A stretch of DNA of 64,000 bases from Aquimarina sp. Aq107 (GCF_943733665.1 NZ_OX030782.1:5070501-5134500); one strand, 5' to 3'. Shown: positions 16,853 through 26,554, counted from the first letter of the stretch. The notes: generated by a model not told the origin, from the letters alone. Numbers and translations are program-made.

Positions 16853-19138
16853 TTAAAACCAAAAACCAATACTGAAATACCATTCTCCTTCTTTTTGTTC
16901 AGGAGAATAAGAATATTTTACTTGTACCGGACCTGCAAAAGTTTCTAGACCATATCCCAAAGCATATCCAGAATACTCAGGGGATTTTAACCAATCTCCA
17001 GTATCAAATAATTTAGTGCCAACATTAGCATAATTAGCTGCTAAATTAATATGATTTTTTGGAAAGATTTCATAGTCTAAGGTAACAGAGGCTTTGGCAA
17101 AACTATCTCCTACGATACTTAAGAAATCATATCCATAAAATGGAATATTATTGTTGATCATTTTTGCACCAAAACCACCAACAAAGAAATTTAAACTTCT
17201 TACATTTTGTTCTTCCCATCTGTTACCAGCACTTACCCCTAAATTAATAGCAGTTTTTTCAAAAACTTTAAAGGCATATCCAAAATCAGCTTTTGCAATA
17301 ACAAAATTACTATCAGTACTATTGGGATTATCATCGAACAAGTAATAATTAACCTGTCCATCAAAGAAAAACCCTGAAGAAGGAAAATACTTATTATTAT
17401 AGCTATCAAACTTTAAGTAAGATAGTGCACTCCAATAGTTGCTGTTATCAAATACAACTCTTGGCAATTGATCTTCATCTTCTCCAATGGTTTCAGAAAT
17501 AAGACGAAATCTTCGATATTCTGCCCCGAGGCCTAAAGAAAAAGTTTGGTTTAATAACGTTTCTAAGTAAAATTGGGTTTTAAAATCTAAGTAATCTAGA
17601 TTAATCTTATTCACTTCGATATCTGGCAAGCTAAAATCTTCTCTTACCAATTCATATTCTACATTTCGATTAAAACGATTTAGACTATTTTTTAATCCTA
17701 TACTCCAATAAAATCCTTTGTCAATATAATAGTCCAGATTGTACCTTATATTATCTCCTAAAGCGACATCAAATGAAAGAACATCATTATTAAATAGTAA
17801 ACTTTTTTTAGTAAAATTGACTAGAGCTGCTGTTTGATATAAATCATCATAATGCAATGCTAAACGTAACAGCATAGTATTCTCTGATTCTTTTACATTA
17901 AGCACTAGTTCTTTTCCATCTTTTTTATCAATTAATCGGTGACTTACTCGATCAAAATTACCAGTAGCAGATAAGTTATTTATTCCTTCATATAGTTTCT
18001 TGTACGTAGTGGTTTTGGGATTGTTTAATTTTAGTTTTAATTTACCTTTAATATATGATCTTGTGTATCTTTTATTTCCCGAAATGACAAGGCTGTTAAT
18101 TAGAAGTGTGTCTGAATTTTTAGGAATTTTTATTCTTGGACTAGAAGTTTTTTGAAGCCTTTTTATTTCTCTTAATTTTTCATAATTGGCAAAAGCTGCT
18201 TTTTCTCCATTAGCAATAATTTTATCAGCTTGATCAAAAGATATTAAAGAGAATTCCGAAATAGAGGGTTTTATGTATATATCGGTTTCAGGCATTTTAG
18301 ATTTCATGTCATTAATAGTTCTAAAATTGCTGATCTGCAGCATTATATTAGTTGCAGAGTTTAATTGATCTCTTGGTATTAGACTATCTTGAACATCTAT
18401 TCCGATAACTATTTCGGCTCCTTTTTCACGTATTTCTTTAATGGGATAATTATTAGCAACCCCACCATCAGTCATTAAAACTCCGTTTAATTCGATTGGA
18501 CTAAAAATAGATGGTAAAGCTCCGCTGGCTGAAACGGCCTCAGGTAAGTATCCTTTGTCTAATAGAACCTGTTTTCCTGTTGCAATATCTGTAGATATAC
18601 AGAAAAAAGGAATTGGAAGCTTACTGAAATCGTTAATTTCATGTACATGAGAGGTTAAGCGAGCGAATTCATTAAAAAAGTTCTGACCTTTTGACAACCC
18701 TTGTGGTAATCCAACTTTAAAATTATCAAAAGGTAATGTTAATGCATATTTTTCTGAATCTTCGCGTTCATAAAAAGTTTTTGCTTTTCTTGGTAAATCA
18801 TCTTGGATAAGTACATTAAAATCCACAGCTCTAAATATTGAATCTAATTCTTGAGCATTGTACCCAGAAGCATATAGCGAACCTACAATTGCTCCCATGC
18901 TTGTCCCACCAATATAATCTATTCTAATCCCCGCTTCTTCTATAATCTTTAATGCGCCAATATGTGCTAACCCTTTAGCACCACCTCCACTTAGAACTAA
19001 TCCTACCTTAATATCTCGCTCTTCTGATTTATCGTCAATTTCTGGAGTGCCTTGATCTTGAGACCAACCTGTTTTAAAAGCAAAGAATACCACAATTAGT
19101 AATAGTATATGTAAAACTTTGTTCGTGGTAGATCGCAT
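16853..19138 (-). CDS. Patatin-like phospholipase fused to POTRA/BamA-type barrel (PlpD-like)
   Basis: About 761 residues from the ATG at 19138, which gives the signal peptide MRSTTNKVLHILLLIVVFFA...GWSQ; the longer ORF start at 19204 is rejected. The patatin domain (about 45-240) has oxyanion loop GGGAKG, nucleophile motif GTSMG and the dyad Asp in TDGGVANNYPI. It is followed by a POTRA-like segment (about 350-420) and a C-terminal 16-strand surface-antigen barrel ending in IGFWF. This matches the PlpD/type Vd architecture. It starts 10 nt after the uvrC stop, so it probably shares the uvrC transcript. Confidence 0.93.
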   Translation of the reverse strand: MRSTTNKVLHILLLIVVFFAFKTGWSQDQGTPEIDDKSEERDIKVGLVLSGGGAKGLAHIGALKIIEEAGIRIDYIGGTSMGAIVGSLYASGYNAQELDSIFRAVDFNVLIQDDLPRKAKTFYEREDSEKYALTLPFDNFKVGLPQGLSKGQNFFNEFARLTSHVHEINDFSKLPIPFFCISTDIATGKQVLLDKGYLPEAVSASGALPSIFSPIELNGVLMTDGGVANNYPIKEIREKGAEIVIGIDVQDSLIPRDQLNSATNIMLQISNFRTINDMKSKMPETDIYIKPSISEFSLISFDQADKIIANGEKAAFANYEKLREIKRLQKTSSPRIKIPKNSDTLLINSLVISGNKRYTRSYIKGKLKLKLNNPKTTTYKKLYEGINNLSATGNFDRVSHRLIDKKDGKELVLNVKESENTMLLRLALHYDDLYQTAALVNFTKKSLLFNNDVLSFDVALGDNIRYNLDYYIDKGFYWSIGLKNSLNRFNRNVEYELVREDFSLPDIEVNKINLDYLDFKTQFYLETLLNQTFSLGLGAEYRRFRLISETIGEDEDQLPRVVFDNSNYWSALSYLKFDSYNNKYFPSSGFFFDGQVNYYLFDDNPNSTDSNFVIAKADFGYAFKVFEKTAINLGVSAGNRWEEQNVRSLNFFVGGFGAKMINNNIPFYGYDFLSIVGDSFAKASVTLDYEIFPKNHINLAANYANVGTKLFDTGDWLKSPEYSGYALGYGLETFAGPVQVKYSYSPEQKEGEWYFSIGFWF

Positions 19139-19148
19139 AATAATTGGC

Positions 19149-20948
19149 TTATTCTTTTTTAGAAAGATAGTAATTATACACTTTGGTTGCGCGTGAATTT
19201 CCAACGACTTCTTCTAGTTCTTTTTTTGATGCTTCACTAATTCTTTTCACAGACCTAAAATGTTTTAGTAATTCTACAACGGTTTTTTCCCCAATTCCAG
19301 GTATAGAATCGAGTTCTGTATCTAAGGCAGCTTTACTTCTTTTTTGTCTATGAAAAGTTATACCAAAACGGTGTGCTTCATTTCTAAGATGCTGTATAAT
19401 TTTTAAAGATTCTGATTTTTTATCTAGATATAATGGTATAGAATCTCCTGGGTAATAGATTTCTTCTAGTCTTTTAGCTATTCCTATGATAGTAATTTTT
19501 CCTCTTAAATTAAGGTCGTCTAGAGCTTTTAATCCAGAAGATAGTTGCCCCTTACCACCATCTACAATAATTAGTTGTGGTAATGGTTGCTCTTCTTCTA
19601 AAAGGCGTTTATATCTTCGATAAACAACTTCTTCCATAGAGGCAAAATCATTCGGACCTTCTACTGTTTTGATGTTAAATTTTCGATATTCTTTCTTACT
19701 GGGTTTTCCATTTTTAAATACTACACAAGCTGCTACTGGATTTGTTCCTTGTATATTAGAATTGTCAAAACATTCTATATGCCTTGGTTCTTCTGGTAAT
19801 CTAAGATCTTTTTTCATCTGAGCCATTAATCGTTTTACATGTCGATCTGGATCAATAATCTTAATCTGTTTAAACCGCTCTTGGCGATAGTATTTGGCAT
19901 TTCTTAGCGATAAGTTTACAATTTTCTTTTTGTCTCCCAATTGAGGAATCGTAATTTTCAAATCCTCTCCAACATCAACTTTTATGGGAACAAATATTTC
20001 TTTAGATCTAGAACCAAATCGTTGTCTTAATTCAATGATTGCTAATTCTAATAATTCTTTATCTGTTTCTTCTAATTTCTTTTTGATTTCTGTGGTATGG
20101 GATCTTATAATCGCACCATAAGAAAGCTGAAGAAAATTTATGTACCCATAGGATTCATCTGAGATTATAGAAAATACATCTACATTGCTGATTTTAGGAT
20201 TAACTACTGTAGATTTTGCTTGATATTTCTCTAAAACTTCAATTTTTTCTTTTATTCGTTGCGCATCTTCAAATTCCATTTTTTCGGCATGCATGACCAT
20301 TTGTTTCCGAAATCTATTAAGTGAATCTTTAAAGTTTCCTTTAACGATTTCTCTAATTGCTTCTATGTTTTGATGGTATTCCTTTTCGTCCTGTAATCCT
20401 TCACATCCACCTTTGCAATTTCCTAAATGATACTCAAGACATACTTTATATTTTCCACTATCAATTTTATGTTGCGACAAGTCGTAATTACAGGTCCTTA
20501 ATTGGTATAATCCTTTAATAAGATCTAATAATGTATTTACTGTTTTAAAATTAGTGTAAGGACCAAAATATTCAGAACCATCTTTAATAAGATTACGAGT
20601 AGGAAAAACTCTTGGAAAACGTTCTTTTTTAATGCAAATCCAAGGATAGGTTTTATCATCTTTAAGCATTACATTAAATCGCGGCTGATGCTTTTTAATT
20701 AAGTTGTTTTCTAATAGTAAAGCATCTGTTTCTGTCTCTACAACAATATGTTTTATTGTATTGATTTTTTTAACAAGTACTTTGGTCTTGTAATTGTCAT
20801 GACTCTTGGTAAAGTAGGAGGTAACTCTTTTCTTAAGGTTTTTGGCTTTGCCTACGTATAGTAATTTATCATCTTTGTCATAATATTGATAAACACCAGG
20901 GTCAGTTGGCAACGTTTTAACTTGTATATCTAAAGAAGGTTTCTGCAT
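19149..20948 (-). CDS. uvrC: UvrABC excinuclease subunit C
   Basis: A 599-residue nucleotide-excision-repair nuclease that makes both incisions around a lesion after UvrAB loading. The N-terminal GIY-YIG domain contains GVYQYYDKDDKLLYVGKAKN (about 18-37). A Cys-rich block (CNYD...CLEYHLGNCKGGCEG) sits near 170-185. The UVR/UvrB-binding motif is MEFEDAQRIKEKIEVLEKY near 225. The RNase H-like nuclease domain holds ECFDNSNIQGTNPVAACV and the HhH motif IPGIGEKTVVELLKHF is near the C-terminus. It is divergent from the protease-RimK cluster (165 nt between starts). Confidence 0.98.
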   Translation of the reverse strand: MQKPSLDIQVKTLPTDPGVYQYYDKDDKLLYVGKAKNLKKRVTSYFTKSHDNYKTKVLVKKINTIKHIVVETETDALLLENNLIKKHQPRFNVMLKDDKTYPWICIKKERFPRVFPTRNLIKDGSEYFGPYTNFKTVNTLLDLIKGLYQLRTCNYDLSQHKIDSGKYKVCLEYHLGNCKGGCEGLQDEKEYHQNIEAIREIVKGNFKDSLNRFRKQMVMHAEKMEFEDAQRIKEKIEVLEKYQAKSTVVNPKISNVDVFSIISDESYGYINFLQLSYGAIIRSHTTEIKKKLEETDKELLELAIIELRQRFGSRSKEIFVPIKVDVGEDLKITIPQLGDKKKIVNLSLRNAKYYRQERFKQIKIIDPDRHVKRLMAQMKKDLRLPEEPRHIECFDNSNIQGTNPVAACVVFKNGKPSKKEYRKFNIKTVEGPNDFASMEEVVYRRYKRLLEEEQPLPQLIIVDGGKGQLSSGLKALDDLNLRGKITIIGIAKRLEEIYYPGDSIPLYLDKKSESLKIIQHLRNEAHRFGITFHRQKRSKAALDTELDSIPGIGEKTVVELLKHFRSVKRISEASKKELEEVVGNSRATKVYNYYLSKKE

Positions 20949-21113
20949 ATTCTAAATGTAAATTTAGTGCTTTACCTGAATTATTAAATATAGTTAAAGG
21001 GAATATTATGTTAAAAACAAAAAAAATGAATTTAACTATTAAAAGGTGTTATAGTATAAAATGCATCCGGTTTTTTATTACTTTAGTAATTATATTATTT
21101 CAAAGACATTTTT

Positions 21114-21542
21114 TTGGAAAATCATAAAAAAATAATTGGTAGGACAGATAAGGTGGATTTTCCTCTTTTGGATTTACAAGATATTGATGCGAAAATCGAT
21201 ACAGGAGCATATACTTCCTCTATACATTGTAAGGAAATTAAGGAAGTTGGTCAGATTCTGGAATGTCGTTTTTTGGACCCTACTCATCCCGAATATAATG
21301 GCAAAAAATTTACTTTCAAGAACTATGATATAACAGCAGTTAAGAGTAGTAATGGAAAGGTAGAAGTTAGGTATGCTATTAGAACTAAAATCACATTATT
21401 TAATAAAACTAATTCTATAACACTTACATTGTCTTCTCGTGATGATATGCGTTTCCCTTTATTAATTGGACGTAAATTTCTTAGCGGAAAATTTTTGGTA
21501 GATCCACAGTTAGAAGATCAGTCTTATAATTTAAAATCCTAA
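21114..21542 (+). CDS. Retropepsin-like ATP-dependent zinc protease family protein (RimK-associated)
   Basis: A 142-residue protein starting at TTG (21114); there is no in-frame ATG that keeps the conserved N-terminus IIGRTDKVDFP. The catalytic-type motif DTGA lies at 29-32 (KIDTGAYTSSIHC), and the closing motif LLIGRKFLSGKFLVD is near the C-terminus, as in retroviral-type aspartic proteases and COG4067. It has no signal peptide, so it is cytoplasmic. It overlaps rimK by one nucleotide (TAATG), matching the well-known linkage of this family with RimK ligases. It may trim or process peptides made or modified by the ligase; that role is inferred from linkage. Confidence 0.88.
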   Translation: MENHKKIIGRTDKVDFPLLDLQDIDAKIDTGAYTSSIHCKEIKEVGQILECRFLDPTHPEYNGKKFTFKNYDITAVKSSNGKVEVRYAIRTKITLFNKTNSITLTLSSRDDMRFPLLIGRKFLSGKFLVDPQLEDQSYNLKS

Positions 21543-22414
21543 TGAATATAAAAATTCTATCTCGCAGTGCGAGTTTGTTTTCTACTGATGCTTTGGTTCA
21601 AGCTGCGGTAAAACGTAAACATAATGTACAAGTTATAGATCCACTAAACTGTGATATTGTTATAGAGAAAAAAAAACCGGAGATCTATTATAAGGGGAAA
21701 AAGCTAGATCATGTGGATGCTGTAATTCCTAGGATAGGCTCTTCTATTACTTTTTATGGTACGGCTGTGGTAAGACAGTTCGAAATGATGAATGTTTTTA
21801 CTACGGTTCAATCCCAAGCATTGGTAAATTCTAGAGATAAACTAAGAAGTCTTCAGATTTTATCAAAAGCAGGATTAGGATTACCAAAAACAGTGTTTAC
21901 GAATTACTCCAAAGACGTTTCTGAGGTGATTTCACATGTAGGTGGCGCTCCGCTTATTATAAAATTATTGGAGGGAACTCAAGGATTAGGTGTAGTTTTA
22001 GCAGAGACTAAAACGGCAGCAGAATCTGTATTAGAAGCTTTTAATGGATTACAGGCTAGAGTTATTGTTCAGGAATATATTAAAGAAGCCAAAGGTGCTG
22101 ATATTAGAGTGTTAGTAGTAGATGGTCAGGTGGTTGGAGCGATGAAAAGACAAGGAAAAGAAGGAGAGTTTCGATCGAATTTGCATAGGGGCGGGAGTGC
22201 TAAGATTATCGAATTATCAGATGAAGAAGAGAATGCTGCAATAAAAGCTGCGAAAGCCATAAAACTAGGGGTTGCAGGAGTAGATATGCTACAGAGTGAA
22301 AGAGGTCCTTTAATTTTAGAGGTTAATTCTTCACCAGGACTTGAAGGTATACAAACTGCTACAGGTAAAGATATTGCCAAATCAATTATTCGCTTTATAG
22401 AAAGAAGTGTATAA
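21542..22414 (+). CDS. rimK: RimK-type alpha-L-glutamate ligase (ATP-grasp)
   Basis: A 290-residue ATP-grasp enzyme. The pre-ATP-grasp domain carries DAVIPRIGSSITFYG, the ATP-grasp core shows PLIIKLLEGTQGLGVVL and VQEYIKEAKGADIRVLVVDG, and the metal site is in LILEVNSSPGLEGI. RimK adds glutamate residues to the C-terminus of ribosomal protein S6 in E. coli and can make poly-alpha-glutamate; relatives act on other peptides. It is tightly packed between the retropepsin-like protease and the aspartoacylase-like gene (6 nt before the next start). The target in this organism is unknown. Confidence 0.95.
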   Translation: MNIKILSRSASLFSTDALVQAAVKRKHNVQVIDPLNCDIVIEKKKPEIYYKGKKLDHVDAVIPRIGSSITFYGTAVVRQFEMMNVFTTVQSQALVNSRDKLRSLQILSKAGLGLPKTVFTNYSKDVSEVISHVGGAPLIIKLLEGTQGLGVVLAETKTAAESVLEAFNGLQARVIVQEYIKEAKGADIRVLVVDGQVVGAMKRQGKEGEFRSNLHRGGSAKIIELSDEEENAAIKAAKAIKLGVAGVDMLQSERGPLILEVNSSPGLEGIQTATGKDIAKSIIRFIERSV

Positions 22415-22420
22415 AACAAT

Positions 22421-23398
22421 ATGACGAAAACAGGAGAAAATGATATTCTAAATATTTTAGGAGAGGATATCCCATTAGGTGCAAGCAAAATAATTAATTT
22501 CAATATTGCTAATTTATATACTTCAACTAAAGTAGAAATCCCTATTATTATTGAACGATCAAAGAAGATTGGGCCAACGGTATTAATAACAGCAGGGATT
22601 CATGGAGATGAGATTAACGGAGTAGAAGTTGTACGCCAGATTATTGCAAAAAAAATTAATAAACCTGCAAAAGGAACGATTATTTGTATTCCTGTTCTTA
22701 ATGTATTTGGTTTTCTTAGTATGAATCGTTTTTTTCCGGATGGTAGAGATTTAAATAGAGTGTTTCCAGGAACAAAAAGTGGGTCATTAGCAAGCCGATT
22801 TGCATATCAATTTGTAAATGAAATTTTACCAGTTGCGGATTTTTGTTTAGATTTTCATACAGGAGGAGCAAGTAGATTTAATGCTCCACATATAAGAGTA
22901 GATGGTAAAAACGAAAGGTTAGTAACATTAGCTAAAGTTTTTAATGCTCCTTTTACGCTGTTATCAAAAAATTTGGATGGATCATATCGTGCTACTTGTA
23001 CTAAAAAGGGAGTAGATATTTTATTGTTCGAAGGCGGAAAATCTCAGAATAGTAATAGAGATATTGCAAAAGAAGGTGTTCTAGGGGTGATGCGAATACT
23101 TAGATATTTAGAAATGTTAGGAGCTTCTTTTTCAATACCTGAACCAGAACAAGACACTATTGTTGTAGAAAAGAGTTTCTGGATTAGGGCTAAATATAGT
23201 GGGTTACTTCATATTAAAATTCCTTATGGAAAACTTGTGGAAAAAGGAGAAATTCTTGCAACTATAACAGACCCTTATGGTAAAATGAGACATGAGGTAA
23301 AGGCAACCAATCCGGGATACATAATTAATGTAAATGAGGCTCCAATAGTATATAAAGGTGATGCTATTTTTAGAATTACTACACAATTAGTTTCGTAG
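22421..23398 (+). CDS. Succinylglutamate desuccinylase/aspartoacylase (M14-like) family protein
   Basis: A 325-residue zinc hydrolase. The zinc ligands of the carboxypeptidase-like fold are visible: His61 and Glu64 in GIHGDEINGVEVV, and His146 in LDFHTGG. RDLNRVFPG forms the substrate carboxylate site. The C-terminal domain (about 250-325) is a beta-barrel (GLLHIKIPYGKLVEKGEIL) resembling a biotinyl-lipoyl-like fold. The family removes acyl groups from amino acids or cleaves terminal residues. Linkage with RimK suggests that it edits glutamylated or N-acylated peptides; this is inference. The start lies 6 nt after rimK and the stop 3 nt before the MTHFS gene. Confidence 0.9.
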   Translation: MTKTGENDILNILGEDIPLGASKIINFNIANLYTSTKVEIPIIIERSKKIGPTVLITAGIHGDEINGVEVVRQIIAKKINKPAKGTIICIPVLNVFGFLSMNRFFPDGRDLNRVFPGTKSGSLASRFAYQFVNEILPVADFCLDFHTGGASRFNAPHIRVDGKNERLVTLAKVFNAPFTLLSKNLDGSYRATCTKKGVDILLFEGGKSQNSNRDIAKEGVLGVMRILRYLEMLGASFSIPEPEQDTIVVEKSFWIRAKYSGLLHIKIPYGKLVEKGEILATITDPYGKMRHEVKATNPGYIINVNEAPIVYKGDAIFRITTQLVS

Positions 23399-23401
23399 AA
23401 A

Positions 23402-23971
23402 ATGAATAAAAAAGAGTTGAGGATTAAGTATAAAAACGTGAGATCACATCTTAATGAAGAAGAGATTGATGATCTGAGCATGGATATCGCTAATAATCTA
23501 CTGAGTTTGCCAATTTGGGAGCAATCTTTCTATCATATTTTCTTATCTATTAAGAAGCAAAGGGAAATAAATACAGAGTTTATACTTCATATTCTTCAAG
23601 GAAAAGATAAAAATATTGTGGTGTCGAAAAGTGATTTCGAAGAAAATACTTTAGAACATATATTGCTTACTGATGGCACTATTCTTAAAACAAATCGCTA
23701 TGGAATTCCAGAACCCACGGATGGAATTCCTATTCCTGAGTCTAAAATTGATGTCGTTTTTGTTCCCCTATTAGCTTTTGATAAAAAAGGAAATCGCGTC
23801 GGGTACGGAAAAGGTTTTTACGATAAGTTTTTGTCTAATTGTAATCCGGAAACGATAAAGATTGGTCTTTCTTTTTTTTCGGTAGAAGAAGAAATAGGGG
23901 AAATTTCACAGACTGATATTAAGCTAGACTATTGTGTGACTCCAGTTAAAATTTACAGTTTTAACGATTGA
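23402..23971 (+). CDS. 5-formyltetrahydrofolate cyclo-ligase
   Basis: A 189-residue enzyme of the MTHFS/YgfA family that converts 5-formyl-THF to 5,10-methenyl-THF with ATP. Diagnostic parts are the N-terminal KKELRIKYKNVRSHL basic helix, IDVVFVPLLAFDKKGNRVGY and the GYGKGFYDKFL loop that binds ATP and folate. Length is normal. It begins 3 nt after the aspartoacylase-like gene and so is the fourth cistron of the protease-RimK operon. Confidence 0.95.
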   Translation: MNKKELRIKYKNVRSHLNEEEIDDLSMDIANNLLSLPIWEQSFYHIFLSIKKQREINTEFILHILQGKDKNIVVSKSDFEENTLEHILLTDGTILKTNRYGIPEPTDGIPIPESKIDVVFVPLLAFDKKGNRVGYGKGFYDKFLSNCNPETIKIGLSFFSVEEEIGEISQTDIKLDYCVTPVKIYSFND

Positions 23972-24032
23972 TGAACCCTTATTAATTGGAAGAGTAGTTA
24001 TATTGCATTAAGATTTTAAATATTACCCCAGC

Positions 24033-24434
24033 ATGCCCCAGAATACTAAGAGTGTTTGCATCATAGATGATGACAATATGTACATTAATTTAGTGAGTAA
24101 AATTATCGAGTTAAAAAAATTATCAGAGAATGTTATAGTATTTAAAAATGGTAAGGAGGCTTTAGATTTTTTTATAACATCTATTAATGATGATATCAAT
24201 AATAGGATCCCTCAGGTCATATTCCTTGATCTTAATATGCCTATTATGGACGGTTGGGAGTTTCTTCAAGAGTTTGATAAAATCAAAGATAAAATAGAGG
24301 AATCAATAGATTTATATGTGGTAAGTTCGTCTATTGATAGTAGGGATATTAATAAGGCTAAATCAATTGATTTAGTATCAGATTATTTAACCAAACCTAT
24401 TAAGTTAGGTGATTTCGAAAAGATCTTAGTTTAA
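24033..24434 (+). CDS. Single-domain response regulator (CheY-like receiver)
   Basis: A 133-residue lone receiver domain. The acidic pocket is Asp12/Asp13/Asp14 (CIIDDDNMYINLV), the phospho-acceptor is Asp66 (FLDLNMPIMDGWEF), the switch Ser is in VVSSSIDS and the conserved Lys is Lys121 (LTKPI). There is no output domain. The form FLDLNMPxMDGWEFL is typical of flavobacterial orphan receivers that act in phosphorelays with hybrid kinases. No kinase is nearby. It is convergent with lspA with only 2 nt between stop codons. Confidence 0.93.
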   Translation: MPQNTKSVCIIDDDNMYINLVSKIIELKKLSENVIVFKNGKEALDFFITSINDDINNRIPQVIFLDLNMPIMDGWEFLQEFDKIKDKIEESIDLYVVSSSIDSRDINKAKSIDLVSDYLTKPIKLGDFEKILV

Positions 24435-24436
24435 AA

Positions 24437-25054
24437 CTACGATACTTCTTCTTCTTTCTTAGGGAAAGCTCTTTTATTAAAAACAAGTAATAAGAAAACA
24501 CCAATACTAATTGCAGAATCAGCAATGTTGAATACAGGATCAAAGAATGAGAAATGTTCTCCTCCCCAAAAAGGTATCCAATCTGGTAAGATGTCATCAT
24601 AAAACGTAAACTGAATCATATCTACTACTTTTCCGTAGAATACACTTTCATATCCACCACCTTCTGGAAGAAACTGAGCTATCTGTGTAGATGTACTTTC
24701 GTTAAAAATTACTCCGTATAGAATAGAGTCAATAATATTTCCGAAAGCTCCTGCAAATATTAAAGCTATACAAAATGTAAGGATTCTAGAACTATTTTTG
24801 CGAACAGAATCATACAACCAATATCCAATACCGGTAATCGCTACCAGCCTAAATAATGTAAGTATGAGTTTGCCATAATTTCCTGGGAGTTCAAAACCCC
24901 AAGCCATTCCTTTATTTTCTACAAATACAATTCGAAACCAGCTAAATACAGGCACTTCTTCATGTAATGAAAAACTAGTTTTGATATATATTTTGGAAAT
25001 CTGATCAATTAGCAGAACTACGATTATAACTAAAATAGACTTCTTGAGGGACAT
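24437..25054 (-). CDS. lspA: Lipoprotein signal peptidase (SPase II)
   Basis: A 205-residue inner-membrane aspartic protease that removes lipoprotein signal peptides after lipidation. Four membrane helices are evident. Catalytic aspartates lie in FGNIIDSILYG and VFNIADSAISIG. The ~30-residue insertion after the first Asp (NESTSTQIAQFLPEGGGYES) is usual in Bacteroidota. It is downstream of the DUF4097 genes (42-nt gap). In many flavobacteria lspA directly follows ileS-dksA, so the intervening sigma cassette looks like an insertion. Confidence 0.96.
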   Translation of the reverse strand: MSLKKSILVIIVVLLIDQISKIYIKTSFSLHEEVPVFSWFRIVFVENKGMAWGFELPGNYGKLILTLFRLVAITGIGYWLYDSVRKNSSRILTFCIALIFAGAFGNIIDSILYGVIFNESTSTQIAQFLPEGGGYESVFYGKVVDMIQFTFYDDILPDWIPFWGGEHFSFFDPVFNIADSAISIGVFLLLVFNKRAFPKKEEEVS

Positions 25055-25096
25055 AAATTTCTCTTATTTCATACAGTGACGGACAAAAATAGTGTT

Positions 25097-25717
25097 TTAT
25101 TTTGTTTTGTAGACACTTATATCTCCACTTATAGATTTTAACTCAACGAGATGTTCTCCAAAAATTTTTTCGGCGAAAAGAATCCCCTTTTTTGTTGATG
25201 CTTTTATTGTAGCATTTTTTGTGTATATGGTAATAGATCCGTCTAAAGTATTGATCACAGCATTGCCTATAAAATTGTTTAAGAAACAATCCCCAGAATT
25301 AAGTTCTACAAGCAAAGATTTAGTTTTAGCGTTTAAATTTAATGATGCCAATCTAGAAGTGATAATAACATTTAGATGTTTAGGTAATTGTATTTTTACC
25401 TTTAATACAATAAGTTTATGAGCACTTAATTTATCATTGTGATTTTCCGAAAATGGTTGGATATCATCAATTATAGAAAGTGAATTTTCCTCTCTTTTTG
25501 TGTTGATAAACACCTTATTTTGATATTCTCCCTCAGAAACGGCAGTTACTATGATTTTGTTTTCTGAAGTATTTGTAACTTCTATTTGAAATGTGTTATC
25601 TAGAGTTATGAAAATTTCGGTTAGATCCGTAGCATCAATACTTTTGTTAAAACTTGATTGTGATTGCACCCATTTAAATACAAACAAAAAAATTAAAAAG
25701 AAAAAAGACTCCCTCAT
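25097..25717 (-). CDS. Exported beta-strand-repeat protein, DUF4097-like (third paralogue)
   Basis: A 206-residue protein with a signal peptide (MRESFFFLIFLFVFKWVQSQ). The rest is short beta-strands such as LPKHLNVIITSRLASLNL, NAVINTLDGSITIYTKN and a C-terminus KSISGDISVYKTK. The last motif matches the SGDIFIRKQ and TGNIYLRKQ ends of the two upstream DUF4097 proteins, so it is likely a diverged tandem paralogue. Such proteins form right-handed beta-helix-like or head-domain folds in the envelope; function unknown. It is the last of three exported proteins encoded behind the ECF sigma/anti-sigma pair. Confidence 0.75.
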   Translation of the reverse strand: MRESFFFLIFLFVFKWVQSQSSFNKSIDATDLTEIFITLDNTFQIEVTNTSENKIIVTAVSEGEYQNKVFINTKREENSLSIIDDIQPFSENHNDKLSAHKLIVLKVKIQLPKHLNVIITSRLASLNLNAKTKSLLVELNSGDCFLNNFIGNAVINTLDGSITIYTKNATIKASTKKGILFAEKIFGEHLVELKSISGDISVYKTK

Positions 25718-25807
25718 ATTTTCTAAGGTAGCCTTTTTCCTGATTTTAATTTATATTTTAAACTTGATTTTTTAGAATAGAAGGTTAAATTTATAAAGAG
25801 TGTTTCA

Positions 25808-26521
25808 TTATTGTTTTCTTATAAAAATGTCACCACTTACTGTTTGGAGTGCTAATTGACTTTTAGTATCTCCAAAAGTACCAGTTACCTTACTTCCTAC
25901 TATTCTGTTTTTTCCTTGATCAAACTCTAGTTCTTTGTCAGAATAGATCATTCCTGTAACAGTTTCTGCTTTTAGTTTAGATTTAGCGATATGGATATCG
26001 ATAGTCCCACTTATTGTTTTAAGACTTAAATCTCCTTGATACTTTTTAATATCAATATTACCGCTTATGATATCAATTTCCAGTTCTCCTTGATAATTCT
26101 CTGATGCGACACTTCCTGATATGCTTTTAACTCTTAGACTCATGTCTTTTGGCAAGTATAATGTGTAGTTGGCATCCATATCTAAATTATTACATGGTCC
26201 CCAGTTATTGTTTTTGTTTGATCCTTCCTTTTTATTCCATTTTTTGAATAAATCACCATAACTCGATTCGATATCCAGAACAGATGAAGAGTTGTTTATT
26301 TTTAGATTAAAATAGTTGTCAAATTCTCCATCATTAATACTTACTTCGGCTTTAAGGTAGACGGTGCTTTTATCCCAAGTTTTGATAACGATATCTTCGG
26401 CAAATTTAAACTCTACTCGAACATCATTGGAAGATGGAGTGATTTCTTTTTCTATTACTTTTTGTGCACTTACTTGAGATAAAGTGAAGCATACTGCGAT
26501 TAGGTTTACTAAAATTTTCAT
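25808..26521 (-). CDS. DUF4097 family beta-strand-repeat exported protein
   Basis: A 237-residue protein with the signal peptide MKILVNLIAVCFTLSQVSAQ. The repetitive beta pattern is clear: LRVKSISGSVASENYQGELE, IDIISGNIDIKKYQGDLS, LKTISGTIDIHIAKSKL, and the C-terminus ALQTVSGDIFIRKQ. Each S-G-x-I step is one turn of the DUF4097 repeat. It is the second DUF4097 gene after the anti-sigma factor, with 33 nt between genes. A role as an envelope protein under the ECF sigma factor is inferred from context only. Confidence 0.88.
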   Translation of the reverse strand: MKILVNLIAVCFTLSQVSAQKVIEKEITPSSNDVRVEFKFAEDIVIKTWDKSTVYLKAEVSINDGEFDNYFNLKINNSSSVLDIESSYGDLFKKWNKKEGSNKNNNWGPCNNLDMDANYTLYLPKDMSLRVKSISGSVASENYQGELEIDIISGNIDIKKYQGDLSLKTISGTIDIHIAKSKLKAETVTGMIYSDKELEFDQGKNRIVGSKVTGTFGDTKSQLALQTVSGDIFIRKQ

Positions 26522-26554
26522 GATTTTCTTGTTTTTGATTGATGATTGACCTCT

